Source: an uncultured Clostridia bacterium
Lineage (GTDB): Bacteria > Bacillota > Clostridia > Christensenellales > UBA1242
Direction of reading: 5' to 3'
NCBI GenBank assembly: GCA_934754355.1
Contig: CAKVID010000003.1
Span: 146,153 to 210,152 of the forward strand
Length of the DNA: 64,000 bases
In this document: positions 1-8,653 of the stretch, piece after piece
How positions within the stretch are numbered: position 1 is the stretch's first letter
Layout of the letters: the number at the start of each line of letters is the position of its first letter
Made by a program: the position numbers and the translations under genes
Notes under the pieces: generated by a model
Databases searched by the model: none
What the model was told of the DNA's origin: nothing
What the model saw: the letters and a program-made list of their open reading frames with translations, nothing else

Positions 1-21
1 ACAAATAAAATAATTAAAATA

Positions 22-57
22 AAAAAATTCCCTCAATCATGAAGGAATTTTTTTTGT
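22..57 (-). terminator. Intrinsic terminator of the SDR operon
   Basis: On the minus strand an AATTCC/GGAATT hairpin with an inner TCA/TGA pair is followed by a run of T. It lies directly after the stop codon of the dehydrogenase, so it ends the 1646-to-59 transcript. Confidence 0.75.
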
Positions 58-58
58 C

Positions 59-850
59 TTATTTCTCTCCACCATATAATTTCTCGGTTATATTTAGTAA
101 CCAAGACTTAGGGGTAATTCTAGTCATAAAATATAATAATTTGTATTTGCCACCAATTATATAGAAAGGTTTACATTTCTTCTTGGTAATAATTTTGAAT
201 ATCTTACTAGAGCAAATTTCGGCAGGCATTCGTTTATCTTCTCGGCTGTCACTTTTGGTAGTTGCTTTCTCAAGCCTACTTCCATATCTTTCGTTTGTCT
301 CGAATTCTTTAATTCTATTCTTAGTAAAATTCGTCTTGATATCTCCGGGACAAATAGCAGTGACTTCAATCCCAAGTGGTTTTAGCTCCATTCGGAGTGC
401 AAAACTAAGAGTAAGAACTGCCGATTTGATAGACCCATATATTGCTCTGTATGGTACAGGGAATAATGCCATTGCAGAAGATATATTAATTATCTTGCTT
501 CCTCGTGGCATATATTTAATTGCTTCTTGTGTGCAGTATAATGTGCCATAGTAATTTACTTCACACACACTCTTAATTTGTTCTACTGGTAGTAATTCGG
601 TTATCCCGCTCATGCCAAAGCCTGCATTATTTATTAGTACATCTATTCTTCCATATTCTTGACCAATAGAATTGATGACTTCTTTGATTTTCTTCTCATC
701 AGATACACTACAAGAGTAATGCTTCTCATTTCCTTCTCGGGTACTAATTGTTAGTACTGTATCTCCTGCTTTCTCATATAAATTCTTAAGGCCTAGTCCT
801 ATTCCGCTAGTGCCACCAGTTATTATTACTATTCTATTCATTTCTTTCAC
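59..850 (-). CDS. Short-chain dehydrogenase/reductase (SDR)
   Basis: This is a probable NAD(P)H-dependent oxidoreductase of the classical SDR family, 263 residues, cytosolic. The N-terminal Rossmann motif TGGTSGIG (about residues 11-18), the NNAG motif (about 74-77), a catalytic-type serine in INISSA and the YGSIK stretch (YxxxK) are all visible, so the enzyme should be active. The substrate cannot be read from sequence. The open frame starts at GTG 850; an ATG at 841 is equally possible. Either start overlaps the 3' end of the upstream membrane-protein gene, so the two are cotranscribed and probably translationally coupled. The C-terminal 60 residues are basic and less typical of the family. 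Confidence 0.85.
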   Translation of the reverse strand: MKEMNRIVIITGGTSGIGLGLKNLYEKAGDTVLTISTREGNEKHYSCSVSDEKKIKEVINSIGQEYGRIDVLINNAGFGMSGITELLPVEQIKSVCEVNYYGTLYCTQEAIKYMPRGSKIINISSAMALFPVPYRAIYGSIKSAVLTLSFALRMELKPLGIEVTAICPGDIKTNFTKNRIKEFETNERYGSRLEKATTKSDSREDKRMPAEICSSKIFKIITKKKCKPFYIIGGKYKLLYFMTRITPKSWLLNITEKLYGGEK

Positions 851-1646
851 TTTTATTTTTATTTCGTGGTTTCTTTAATTGCGCTCTGCAGTTGCTACAT
901 GTCTTAGCGTTGCTATCGTTAATTGTTCCACAATATTCACATTCAATTGTGTAATTAACTGTATTATTTGTATCTGTCTTACTTAATACTTCATTACTAA
1001 CTTGCTCGTTTAATTCTTCATCGGGATTTACAAAAATAGTTGCAATACTTGCAATGGCTATAAATAATAGTATTGCATATCCGCCAACTGCTAGTGCTAT
1101 ATATCCAAATCTAGTTCCGTGCATGTAACGATTATATTTTGATGCTTCTTCTTTTAAATTATCCAAAATATATGGGGTTGCTTTTTGTGCGTCTTTGTAG
1201 TTTATGTTATCAGTAGAATATTTAACGCTCTTTAATTTATTTAGACTGTATGTTGTACTTGTCAAATCGTTTTTGGCTATTTCAACAGTGCCTATGTATC
1301 TAGAGTAATCTAAGTTGCCACTATTTTCAAACATATCTTGCTTCTCAAATTTGTCTATAGTGTAAGTATCGTTAATTTCGCCATTATTTGTATCTAGTAC
1401 TACATCTACTTTCAGTGAAGTATCATGGTCAATAACTAATCCCATGTATATAAATTCAATTTGTAGTGTTGCAGTACTGCCATACGGACTTGTATTAGTT
1501 GTAACATCTGCAGTCTTATAAACATAATCGCATTTAATTTTGGAATTGTTGCCGTTTGTAAGTAATGGTATTACTATAATTGAAAATATAATAATAAGTG
1601 CAATCGGTATACAAAATTTAAGTATATTTTTTAATTTCTTAGCCAT
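834..1646 (-). CDS. Membrane protein with C-terminal zinc ribbon
   Basis: I do not recognise the 270-residue product. One hydrophobic segment lies near the N-terminus (about 8-30) and a second at about 183-208. Between them is a polar, probably extracytoplasmic domain of about 150 residues. The C-terminus carries a CxxC-x9-CxxC zinc-ribbon motif (CEYCGTINDSNAKTCSNC) followed by a basic tail, presumably cytoplasmic. Zinc-ribbon membrane proteins of this type recur in this window (42159 and 52352), which suggests a lineage habit. It is the first gene of a two-gene unit with the SDR gene, which it overlaps by 17 bases. Confidence 0.7.
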   Translation of the reverse strand: MAKKLKNILKFCIPIALIIIFSIIVIPLLTNGNNSKIKCDYVYKTADVTTNTSPYGSTATLQIEFIYMGLVIDHDTSLKVDVVLDTNNGEINDTYTIDKFEKQDMFENSGNLDYSRYIGTVEIAKNDLTSTTYSLNKLKSVKYSTDNINYKDAQKATPYILDNLKEEASKYNRYMHGTRFGYIALAVGGYAILLFIAIASIATIFVNPDEELNEQVSNEVLSKTDTNNTVNYTIECEYCGTINDSNAKTCSNCRAQLKKPRNKNKSERNE

Positions 1647-1817
1647 TATTTTTTACCCTCTTTACTATTAATTCTTATTTAATAATGTAACACATTTTGG
1701 TAGGGTTTATCAAGTAAAATTATCTATTGTCATATGGTCTAGCAAATATAAGGCAATAAAATAGTACAATTTTTGTAAGTTAATGTAAGTAATAATTGTA
1801 TAAAGTACTTATTTTGT

Positions 1818-1846
1818 TTGGAATTTTGGGGATATTATTATAAAAT
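1818..1846 (+). promoter_or_regulatory. Predicted sigma-A promoter of secA
   Basis: TTGGAA (1818-1823) and TAAAAT (1841-1846) are separated by exactly 17 bases, 48 bases upstream of the secA ATG. The 245-base gap from 1647 holds no gene that I can see and separates the two divergent transcripts. Confidence 0.6.
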
Positions 1847-1893
1847 ATTATGTAAGTGACACAATTATATTTCGAAGGAGACATATAAGTATA

Positions 1894-4737
1894 ATGGGAT
1901 TTTTGAGTAAAATATTCAAATCAGAAAATACTAGACAAGTAAATAAATTAGAGAAGATTGCAAAGAAAGTAGAAGATTTGCAAGATAAATATAGAGCATA
2001 TAGCGATGAGGACTTGAAAAACACCACCCAAGTACTCAAAGATAGACTTAAAGCAGGCGAGAAGACAATAGATATTCTTCCCGATGCATATGCGTGTGTT
2101 AGAGAGGCTAGTAGCAGAGTTATTGGTAAGAGACATTATCATGTGCAGATACTTGGCGGTATTGCATTATTCCAAGGTAGAATTGCCGAGATGAAGACTG
2201 GTGAAGGTAAGACACTTGTAGAGACCTTGCCGGCATACTTGGTGGCACTAGAGGGCAAAGGTGTACATATCGTTACAGTCAATGAATATTTGTCTACTCG
2301 TGATAGCGAATGGATGGGCAAGATTTTCAAATTCTTGGGACTAACTGTTGGTATCTCTTCTCACGATATGACCCCAGAGCAGAAGAAAGCAGCATATGCT
2401 TGCGATATAACATATTCAACCAATAACGAACTTGGTTTCGATTACTTAAGAGATAATATGGTTATGCGTGCCGAGGATAGAGTGGCTAGAGGTTATCACT
2501 TTGCTATCATTGATGAGGTGGATAGTATCCTAATTGATGAGGCCAGAACTCCACTTATTATATCTGGCAAGGGAATGAAGAGTGGCGAGGAATACAAGAG
2601 AGCCAGTAGATTTGCCAAATCTTTGAAGCCAGCCGACTACGAAATTGACGAGAAAGAGAAAGCCATTAGATTAACCGAGAGCGGTATTGCTAAGGCTGAG
2701 AGATATTACGGACTTGAGAACTTAAGCGATATCAATAATATCGAACTTAATCACTATATCAATAACGCACTTAAAGCACAATATATAATGATGAAAGACA
2801 ATAATTATATTGTCAAAGATGGCGAGATTGTAATCGTTGATGAATTTACAGGAAGATTGATGGACGGCAGAAAATACTCTAATGGACTTCATCAAGCAAT
2901 TGAAGCCAAAGAGGGATTGGAAGTAAGAGACGAGAATAAAACTTTGGCTACTATTACATTCCAAAATTTCTTCCGTATTTACGATAAAATTAGCGGTATG
3001 ACTGGTACTGCCAAGACAGAAGAAACTGAATTTAATAAAATATACAATCTAGATGTTGTTACAATTCCTACTAATAAACCAGTTAGAAGAATTGACTGGA
3101 CAGATGTTATCTATCCAACCGAGAAAGCCAAAATTAATGCAATTATTGAAGAAGTCAAGAAAGTTCATGCCGAAGGTAGACCAGTTCTAGTTGGTACTAT
3201 TACAATCGAGAAGAGTGAGGAAATATCCAAAGCACTTACTCAAGCCAAAATTAAACATAATGTTTTGAATGCTAAGAACCACCAGAAAGAAAGTATGATA
3301 ATCGCCCAAGCGGGTAGATTAGGTCAAGTAACTATTGCAACCAATATGGCTGGTCGTGGTACAGATATTATGCTAGGTGGCAATCCAGAATATCTAGCCA
3401 AACAGAAGATGGCGGAATTAGGATATAACGATGAACAGATAGACTTCTGTACATCATATCTTCCATCAGATAATGCCGAACTAGAGAAAGCAAGAGAGAA
3501 GTATAAGAAATATTACAAAGAATTTGAGCAAGTAACCGAAGATGAGAAACAGAAGGTTATATCTCTTGGTGGACTTCATATCATAGGCACAGAGAGACAC
3601 GAAAGCCGTAGAATAGATAACCAGTTGCGTGGTCGTGCTGGCCGTCAAGGAGACCCGGGTTCAAGTATCTTCTATGTTAGTATGGAAGACGAACTTATGC
3701 GTAGATTTGGCGGAGACAAATTGCAGGGTGTTGTTAGATTTTTCAAAATTTCTGATGATACAGCATTTACTCTTAAATTCCTAGCCCGTCAGATAGAGGC
3801 TGCCCAAAGAAGAATTGAAGGCTTCAATTTCTCTGCTCGTCATACAGTGCTTAAATTTGACGATGTTAATAACCAACAGAGGAAAGAAATTTATAAAGAA
3901 AGAAATAGAGTAATAGATGGTGCAGATGTTCATAGCGAAGTGCTAGATATGATAGCCGAATTTGCTAGAAATGCAGTGTATGATGCTATTGACGACAAAG
4001 AGTCTTTTGAAGAATGGAATGTAGAGAAGATTAATAGTTGCCTAAATAATAGAGTTCTTCCAGCCGACTTTAATTTTGTAACAGAAGACATGATAGAAGG
4101 CTTAGAAGCACAAGAACTAGCAAATATGGTAGCAGATAAAACACAAGAAGTATACGAGGACAAATGTAAGTCTTTGGGAGCAGTAGGTATAGATGCTCTA
4201 AGAATAGAGAGAGAAATATTGCTTCGAGTAGTAGATAGTTTGTGGAGAGACCATATCGACTTTATGGAAGTTTTGCGTGGCGAAATTGGACTAAGAGCAT
4301 ATGGTAATCACGACCCACTAATTGCCTACAAAGAAGAGAGTTCCAAGGCTTATGAGACCATGATAAATAGAGTTAGAGAAGAGACTGCAATGTTCTTGCT
4401 TAACTTCAAAGTTCAGATAGAGAGACAAGTGCCAGTTAATATTACTAGAAAGAAATTAACCCCAGAAGATATGGAGAAGATAAGAAAGATAGCCGAAGAG
4501 AATTTGAAGAAACAGAAAGAGGGTAATAAAGATAAGACGGAAAGTACTCCAAATAATCCACAAGCACAAGCAGACTTGGATAAATTAATGAAAGCCCCAA
4601 CAAGTATAGATATGGTAACTAATCATAATGAAACAACCCAAGCCAAGACCAAAGGCAAGATTGTGGGAAGGAATGATTTGTGTCCATGTGGCAGTGGCAA
4701 GAAATACAAAAATTGCTGTGGCAAAGATGTGAAATAA
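1894..4737 (+). CDS. secA: Protein translocase subunit SecA
   Basis: This is the ATPase motor that drives preproteins through SecYEG at the cytoplasmic membrane. The 947-residue length is usual for the family. Visible features are the Walker A region MKTGEGKT (about residue 100), the Walker B/DEAD box IIDEVDSILIDEARTPL (about 207), the preprotein cross-linking region, the second nucleotide-binding half with TNMAGRGTDIMLGG and QLRGRAGRQGDPG, the helical scaffold, and a C-terminal SEC-C zinc motif CPCGSGKKYKNCC. The ATG at 1894 follows GGAG with a rather long spacer of about 13 bases. The gene stands alone between its own promoter and terminator. It is the translocase that the signal-peptide proteins elsewhere in the window would need. 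Confidence 0.98.
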   Translation: MGFLSKIFKSENTRQVNKLEKIAKKVEDLQDKYRAYSDEDLKNTTQVLKDRLKAGEKTIDILPDAYACVREASSRVIGKRHYHVQILGGIALFQGRIAEMKTGEGKTLVETLPAYLVALEGKGVHIVTVNEYLSTRDSEWMGKIFKFLGLTVGISSHDMTPEQKKAAYACDITYSTNNELGFDYLRDNMVMRAEDRVARGYHFAIIDEVDSILIDEARTPLIISGKGMKSGEEYKRASRFAKSLKPADYEIDEKEKAIRLTESGIAKAERYYGLENLSDINNIELNHYINNALKAQYIMMKDNNYIVKDGEIVIVDEFTGRLMDGRKYSNGLHQAIEAKEGLEVRDENKTLATITFQNFFRIYDKISGMTGTAKTEETEFNKIYNLDVVTIPTNKPVRRIDWTDVIYPTEKAKINAIIEEVKKVHAEGRPVLVGTITIEKSEEISKALTQAKIKHNVLNAKNHQKESMIIAQAGRLGQVTIATNMAGRGTDIMLGGNPEYLAKQKMAELGYNDEQIDFCTSYLPSDNAELEKAREKYKKYYKEFEQVTEDEKQKVISLGGLHIIGTERHESRRIDNQLRGRAGRQGDPGSSIFYVSMEDELMRRFGGDKLQGVVRFFKISDDTAFTLKFLARQIEAAQRRIEGFNFSARHTVLKFDDVNNQQRKEIYKERNRVIDGADVHSEVLDMIAEFARNAVYDAIDDKESFEEWNVEKINSCLNNRVLPADFNFVTEDMIEGLEAQELANMVADKTQEVYEDKCKSLGAVGIDALRIEREILLRVVDSLWRDHIDFMEVLRGEIGLRAYGNHDPLIAYKEESSKAYETMINRVREETAMFLLNFKVQIERQVPVNITRKKLTPEDMEKIRKIAEENLKKQKEGNKDKTESTPNNPQAQADLDKLMKAPTSIDMVTNHNETTQAKTKGKIVGRNDLCPCGSGKKYKNCCGKDVK

Positions 4738-4745
4738 TAAAATAA

Positions 4746-4781
4746 AAATGTCATGATATTATCTTTATCATGACATTTTTT
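4746..4781 (+). terminator. secA terminator
   Basis: A perfect AATGTCATGATA/TATCATGACATT hairpin with a short loop is followed by T6. It lies just after the secA stop. Confidence 0.85.
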
Positions 4782-4848
4782 GCTAAAACAAAATACTAAA
4801 AGTCTTCCATGTTAATCCTCTGTACTAATATTGTTTATTAAAAATAAC

Positions 4849-5052
4849 TTAATCATTAGTTATCTCAAATAAATCATTTGGAGTACATTCAAGTATTTCG
4901 CAAAGAAGTTCTAGGTTCTCAAATTTAATACCTTTAGTTTCATTATTAACCATTTTATTAAAATTTTGATAACTTAAATTCATTTGATTATAAAGCCAAT
5001 ATTTTGTTTTGCCCTTTTCTTTTAATATGTCTAGTACATTCAATCTTAACAT
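4849..5052 (-). CDS. Small XRE-family regulator
   Basis: The 67-residue protein is essentially one Cro/CI-type helix-turn-helix. It begins with MLRLNVLDILKEKGKTKYWL, and the recognition region is LSYQNFNKMVN. The ending CTPNDLFEI is typical of the YozG/Cro-like family of short regulators. It is transcribed divergently from the 71-residue gene at 5157. Two near-identical palindromes in the 104-base gap overlap the -10 regions of both genes, so I infer an autorepressor that also controls its neighbour. There is no ligand or multimerisation domain beyond the DNA-binding fold. Confidence 0.85.
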   Translation of the reverse strand: MLRLNVLDILKEKGKTKYWLYNQMNLSYQNFNKMVNNETKGIKFENLELLCEILECTPNDLFEITND

Positions 5053-5067
5053 AATTCACCTATACAA

Positions 5068-5085
5068 TATAATGTAGACATTATA
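5068..5085. promoter_or_regulatory. Operator 1 for the XRE regulator
   Basis: TATAATGTAGACATTATA is an 18-base near-perfect palindrome. On the minus strand its TATAAT can serve as the -10 box of the regulator gene at 5052, so occupancy would block that promoter. Confidence 0.6.
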
Positions 5086-5099
5086 GACCAAAACAATAC

Positions 5100-5128
5100 T
5101 TGACATATAGACTATTAAATTATATAAT
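5100..5128 (+). promoter_or_regulatory. Consensus promoter of the 5157 gene
   Basis: TTGACA (5100-5105), a 17-base spacer and TATAAT (5123-5128) form a perfect consensus sigma-A promoter. It rules out any translation start before about 5135 and supports the ATG at 5157. Confidence 0.8.
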
Positions 5129-5138
5129 GTATACATTA
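5125..5138. promoter_or_regulatory. Operator 2 for the XRE regulator
   Basis: TAATGTATACATTA is a perfect palindrome with the same ATAATGTANACATTA core as the site at 5068-5085. It overlaps the -10 box of the rightward promoter. Confidence 0.6.
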
Positions 5139-5156
5139 GACAATGGAGATTTGGTT

Positions 5157-5372
5157 ATGTTTGAAAAGAAAGATATGTTAATTAAATATACAAGGGTTAA
5201 TTTTACTTTTGAAGAAGAATTATTTAACAAATACATGGAACTTAGGAAAGTTGTTAGTTTGCTAGAAAATATTAAATATGACGCCGAAGATGAGATGAAA
5301 GATAAAGAAGCATTTAAACAAGGGTTCCTGGCTGGTGTTAAAGTTATGTCATCGGTTCTTCTTGATATCTAA
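5157..5372 (+). CDS. Small hypothetical protein, partner of XRE regulator
   Basis: I do not recognise this 71-residue protein. The ATG at 5157 is chosen because a GGAG ribosome binding site lies about 8 bases upstream and the promoter covers earlier codons. The sequence is charged and probably helical, with no membrane segment; the last third contains FKQGFLAGVKVM. It is divergent from the XRE regulator, and the operator layout suggests the two form a small regulatory pair. A toxin or antirepressor role is conceivable, but nothing in the sequence shows it. Confidence 0.6.
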   Translation: MFEKKDMLIKYTRVNFTFEEELFNKYMELRKVVSLLENIKYDAEDEMKDKEAFKQGFLAGVKVMSSVLLDI

Positions 5373-5413
5373 ATTATTAGATAGAGTTATATTTATATGG
5401 TAATCTCATTAAT

Positions 5414-5449
5414 AAAAGATGGACACGATTATTGTATCTATCTTTTTTT
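5414..5449 (+). terminator. Terminator after the 5157 gene
   Basis: AAAGATGGA pairs with TCTATCTTT around a 13-base loop and is followed by T7. The same stem sequence is reused in the terminator at 6294. Confidence 0.75.
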
Positions 5450-5581
5450 GTGAGTGGATACTTTTAGTCTGATTATTGTAATTATTATAAGAATATGATA
5501 CACTTATAGTTATAAGTAATAAGATATAAATGCATATAGTTGTAATTGATTAGTTACAAATATTTAATTTTGGAGAATGAT

Positions 5582-6256
5582 ATGTCTGAGAACAAAGCGC
5601 AGAGCGTAATTGAATTTTATTTGTTATGCAATAAACTCAAGAAATTAATAAGAACTGGTTGGTTAGATTGGAATGTGAAGGCAGAAAGATTAGAAAGTGT
5701 TGCCGAGCATATATATGGTGTGCAGATGTTGGCACTTGCTATGAATTCGCAATATGATTATGATGTAGATATTAATAAAGTTATTAAAATGCTTGCTGTA
5801 CATGAATTAGAAGAAATATGTATTGGAGATTTAACATTATTTCAAATATCTAGAGAAGAGAAAGAAATATTGGGTCATCAGGCGATAAACAAAGTGCTTA
5901 GAGGATTAATTGACAAAGATGAAATCCGTAATCTTATTATGGAATTTGACGAGCGTAAGACTAATGAAGCAAAGTTTGCTTATCAGTGTGACAAACTTGA
6001 ATGCGATATGCAGAGCAAAGTATATGACACAGAGGGCGAAATTCCGCTTGACGCCGATAGCCAAATTAATAACTCGGCTTATCTAAATAGGTCCGTTCAA
6101 GAATTACTTGCACAAGGCAAATCTTTTAGTGATATGTGGTTGGAATTTGGAAGAAATAGATATCCTTATGACGATAATTTCAGAGAGGTATCTTTAACTA
6201 TTGAGAATATGGATTTGCACACGCAATTAGATGATGATACTTTGTCCAAAGAGTAA
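5582..6256 (+). CDS. HD-domain hydrolase, YfbR/HDDC2-like
   Basis: The protein is a probable metal-dependent nucleotidase of the HD superfamily, 224 residues. ESVAEHIYGV supplies the first histidine, followed by MLAVHELEEICIGDLT and later CDKLECDMQ, in the order seen in YfbR/HDDC2 5'-deoxynucleotidases. The residue after the second histidine is glutamate instead of the usual aspartate (HE for HD), which may alter metal binding. The ATG at 5582 has GGAG six bases upstream; earlier in-frame codons lack a ribosome binding site. It is a single gene with its own terminator ahead of prfB. Confidence 0.75.
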   Translation: MSENKAQSVIEFYLLCNKLKKLIRTGWLDWNVKAERLESVAEHIYGVQMLALAMNSQYDYDVDINKVIKMLAVHELEEICIGDLTLFQISREEKEILGHQAINKVLRGLIDKDEIRNLIMEFDERKTNEAKFAYQCDKLECDMQSKVYDTEGEIPLDADSQINNSAYLNRSVQELLAQGKSFSDMWLEFGRNRYPYDDNFREVSLTIENMDLHTQLDDDTLSKE

Positions 6257-6293
6257 TTTTAAGTATTTGCAAAGTAATATTACAAAAAAAGTA

Positions 6294-6324
6294 AAAGATG
6301 GATAATATTTGTCTATCTTTTTTT
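6294..6324 (+). terminator. Terminator after the HD-domain gene
   Basis: AAAGATGGA pairs with TCTATCTTT and is followed by T7. A TGGTATAAT extended -10 element for prfB begins about 10 bases later. Confidence 0.7.
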
Positions 6325-6382
6325 AAGATTATATGGTATAATGCACTTGAGAATTTAAAAATAATCGGTTAAAGGAATAATT

Positions 6383-7481
6383 ATGATACTAAATGACCAA
6401 AAAGAAAGAGTACAAAAAATTGTCGGCAATCTGAAAATTATTGCCGACTGTCTTTGACGAAGAAAATTTGTCCAAAGAATTAGAAATAAAGAAAGAGGAA
6501 AGTCTAAAGCCAGAAGTGTATAGCAACCCCGCTCTTAGTAGTAGTGTAAATAAGAGCATTAAGAAAATGACTTTTGAATTAGACAAATTATCTAGTTCTC
6601 GCAAACGCATTAGCGACTTGCAAGAATTTATAGATATGTGCGAAAGCGAAGGCGATGAGAGCATGCTAGAAGAAATTGATACAGGTATCAAAAATCTAGA
6701 AGAAGAGATAAATGAATTGTATCTAGAAACTTTGCTTTCGGGCGAATATGATAATAATAATGCTTATGTCAAAATCCATAGTGGAGCAGGCGGTACAGAG
6801 GCTTGCGACTGGGCGGGAATGTTGCAGAGAATGTATGAGATGTACGCCGAGAAGAATGGATTTAAGTGTGTAATGACAGACAAAATTGATGGCGATGGTG
6901 CAGGGGTCAAGAGTGTTACGCTCAAAATTAGCGGAGACAATGCATATGGATATTTAAAAGGCGAAATGGGTGTGCATAGACTTGTTAGAATTAGTCCATT
7001 TGATGCTAATAAACGCAGACACACAAGTTTTGCATCGGTTGAGGTAATGCCAGAGATTGACCAAAATGTCCAAGTAGAAATCCGCCAAGAAGATTTAAAA
7101 GTAGATGTTTATCGTTCGGGTGGTGCTGGTGGTCAGCATGTTAATACAACAGATAGTGCAGTTAGAATTACACATATTCCAACAGGAATAGTTGTTGCTT
7201 GCCAACAAGAGCGTTCACAATTAAAGAATAGAGAAATGGCAATGGAAATGCTAAAAAGTAAATTAATTGCATTGGAATTAGACAAGAAAATGCAAGAAAG
7301 TTTGGCTCTTAAAGGCGATGCCAAGAAGATAGAATGGGGAAGCCAAATTAGAAGTTATGTATTCTGCCCATATACAATGGTCAAAGACCATAGAACAAAT
7401 TATGAGACTAGTGATGTTTATGGTGTAATGGACGGCAATATCCAAGACTTTATATTTGAATTTTTGAAAGTTATTAATTAG
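6383..7481 (+). CDS. prfB: Peptide chain release factor 2, programmed +1 frameshift
   Basis: Class I release factor for UAA and UGA codons, acting on the ribosome. The full product is read from ATG 6383 through 24 codons to an in-frame TGA at 6455-6457 inside CTTTGAC, then in the +1 frame from GAC 6456 to 7481, giving about 365 residues, normal for RF2. The later frame shows the GGQ motif (GGAGGQHVNTTDSAVR) and the codon-recognition region RSPF-like RISPFDANKRR. The shift gives negative autoregulation by RF2 in the family. Oddly, the AGGGGG element normally just upstream of CTTTGA is absent; a 9-bp stem-loop at 6422-6448 ends three bases before the slippery codon. tsaD follows after 13 bases and is probably cotranscribed. 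Confidence 0.95.
6422..6457 (+). promoter_or_regulatory. prfB frameshift signal with upstream stem-loop
   Basis: GTCGGCAAT (6422-6430) pairs perfectly with ATTGCCGAC (6440-6448) around a nine-base loop. After three bases comes CTT TGA C, the conserved RF2 slip site. The stem occupies the position where other bacteria have the AGGGGG Shine-Dalgarno-like stimulator. Confidence 0.7.
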
Positions 7482-7494
7482 AAAAGAGAAAAAT

Positions 7495-8589
7495 ATGTAT
7501 TCAGAAATATCTAGAGAAAAATTTAAGAAATTAGTAAAGACCTATAAAGAAAGAGATATATTGGTGCTAGGAATAGAAAGCAGTTGTGATGAGACTGCTA
7601 TAGCAGTTGTTCGTAATGGTAGAGAAATACTTTCTAATATTGTAGCAACCCAAATAGACATTCATGCTAGGTTTGGAGGGGTTGTACCCGAAGTGGCTAG
7701 TAGAAATCATCTAATGGCAATAGATAGTTGCCTTGATGAGGCCTTGAAAGAAGCGGGTGTAACTCTGGGCGATATAGACGCAATTGCCGTTACTTATGGA
7801 GCAGGCTTAATTGGTGCGTTGATGGTTGGCGTTAATTATGCCAAAGCACTAGCCTATGCTACTAATTTGCCACTTATAGCGGTTAATCATATCAAAGGAC
7901 ACATAAGTGCCAATTATCTAACTCATAAGTCTCTTACCCCACCATTTGTAAGCCTAATTGTAAGCGGTGGACACACTGCATTGCTCAAGCAAAAGACTTA
8001 TGATAAATTTGAGATGTTAGGCTCTACAACTGATGATGCAGTAGGCGAATGTTATGACAAAGTTGCCAAATGTTTGGGGCTAGGCTATCCGGGTGGAATT
8101 AAGATAGATAAATTATCTAGCGAGGGCAGTAATAATATTAAGATTATAACTCACCCAATCTTGCCGGGCACTTATGATTTTAGTTTTAGTGGTGTAAAGA
8201 CAAGTGTAATTAATCTCGTACATAAATTAAAACAAAATGGAGAAGAAATCCCAGTTGCAGATATATGTACATCATTCCAAACTCAAGTAATAGACGAAAT
8301 AGTATCTAAGAGTGTGAAAGCCGTACTCAAAGATAAAAGCAAAAAATTAGTAGTAGGTGGCGGGGTGTCTGCCAATTCTTATCTTCGTAGCAAATTAGAA
8401 GAAGAGAGCAAAAGCAAAGGCTTCCAACTATTCTTCCCCGAAGTGCAATTGTCTGGGGATAATGGAGCAATGATTGCAAGTGAGGGATACTTCCAAATAA
8501 TCTCCAATAGAGGACTTGCGGATTTGGATTTGACCCCATCTCCTAATATCAATCTTAAGTGGGAACGAAGAAGAGAGAAAAATATTTAA
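7495..8589 (+). CDS. tsaD: tRNA N6-adenosine threonylcarbamoyltransferase TsaD
   Basis: This is the catalytic subunit that, with TsaB and TsaE, adds the threonylcarbamoyl group to A37 of ANN-decoding tRNAs. The 364-residue protein has an ASKHA fold beginning LGIESSCDETAIAVV. It has the metal-binding HIKGH motif, SGGHTAL, GSTTDDAVGE, YPGG and the C-terminal ASEGYF region with SGDNGAM. It starts with MYSEISREKFKKL, about 22 residues longer than the family core; an internal start is possible but no better ribosome binding site is seen. It follows prfB by 13 bases. Neither tsaB nor tsaE is in the window. Confidence 0.95.
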   Translation: MYSEISREKFKKLVKTYKERDILVLGIESSCDETAIAVVRNGREILSNIVATQIDIHARFGGVVPEVASRNHLMAIDSCLDEALKEAGVTLGDIDAIAVTYGAGLIGALMVGVNYAKALAYATNLPLIAVNHIKGHISANYLTHKSLTPPFVSLIVSGGHTALLKQKTYDKFEMLGSTTDDAVGECYDKVAKCLGLGYPGGIKIDKLSSEGSNNIKIITHPILPGTYDFSFSGVKTSVINLVHKLKQNGEEIPVADICTSFQTQVIDEIVSKSVKAVLKDKSKKLVVGGGVSANSYLRSKLEEESKSKGFQLFFPEVQLSGDNGAMIASEGYFQIISNRGLADLDLTPSPNINLKWERRREKNI

Positions 8590-8593
8590 AATA

Positions 8594-8634
8594 AAAAAAG
8601 ATTGAGATTAAATTTATATCAATCTTTTTTTATT
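8594..8634. terminator. Bidirectional terminator between tsaD and degV
   Basis: AAAAAAGATTGA pairs with TCAATCTTTTTT. T-runs follow the stem on both strands, so it can serve tsaD (plus) and the DegV gene (minus). Confidence 0.75.
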
Positions 8635-8653
8635 TACTTCTATTAATTTCTAA

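Noticed and set aside
6441..7481. prfB starting at TTG 6441
   Set aside because: That start would ignore the conserved CTTTGAC slip site and the upstream 24-codon frame from ATG 6383; the frameshifted gene is the better reading.
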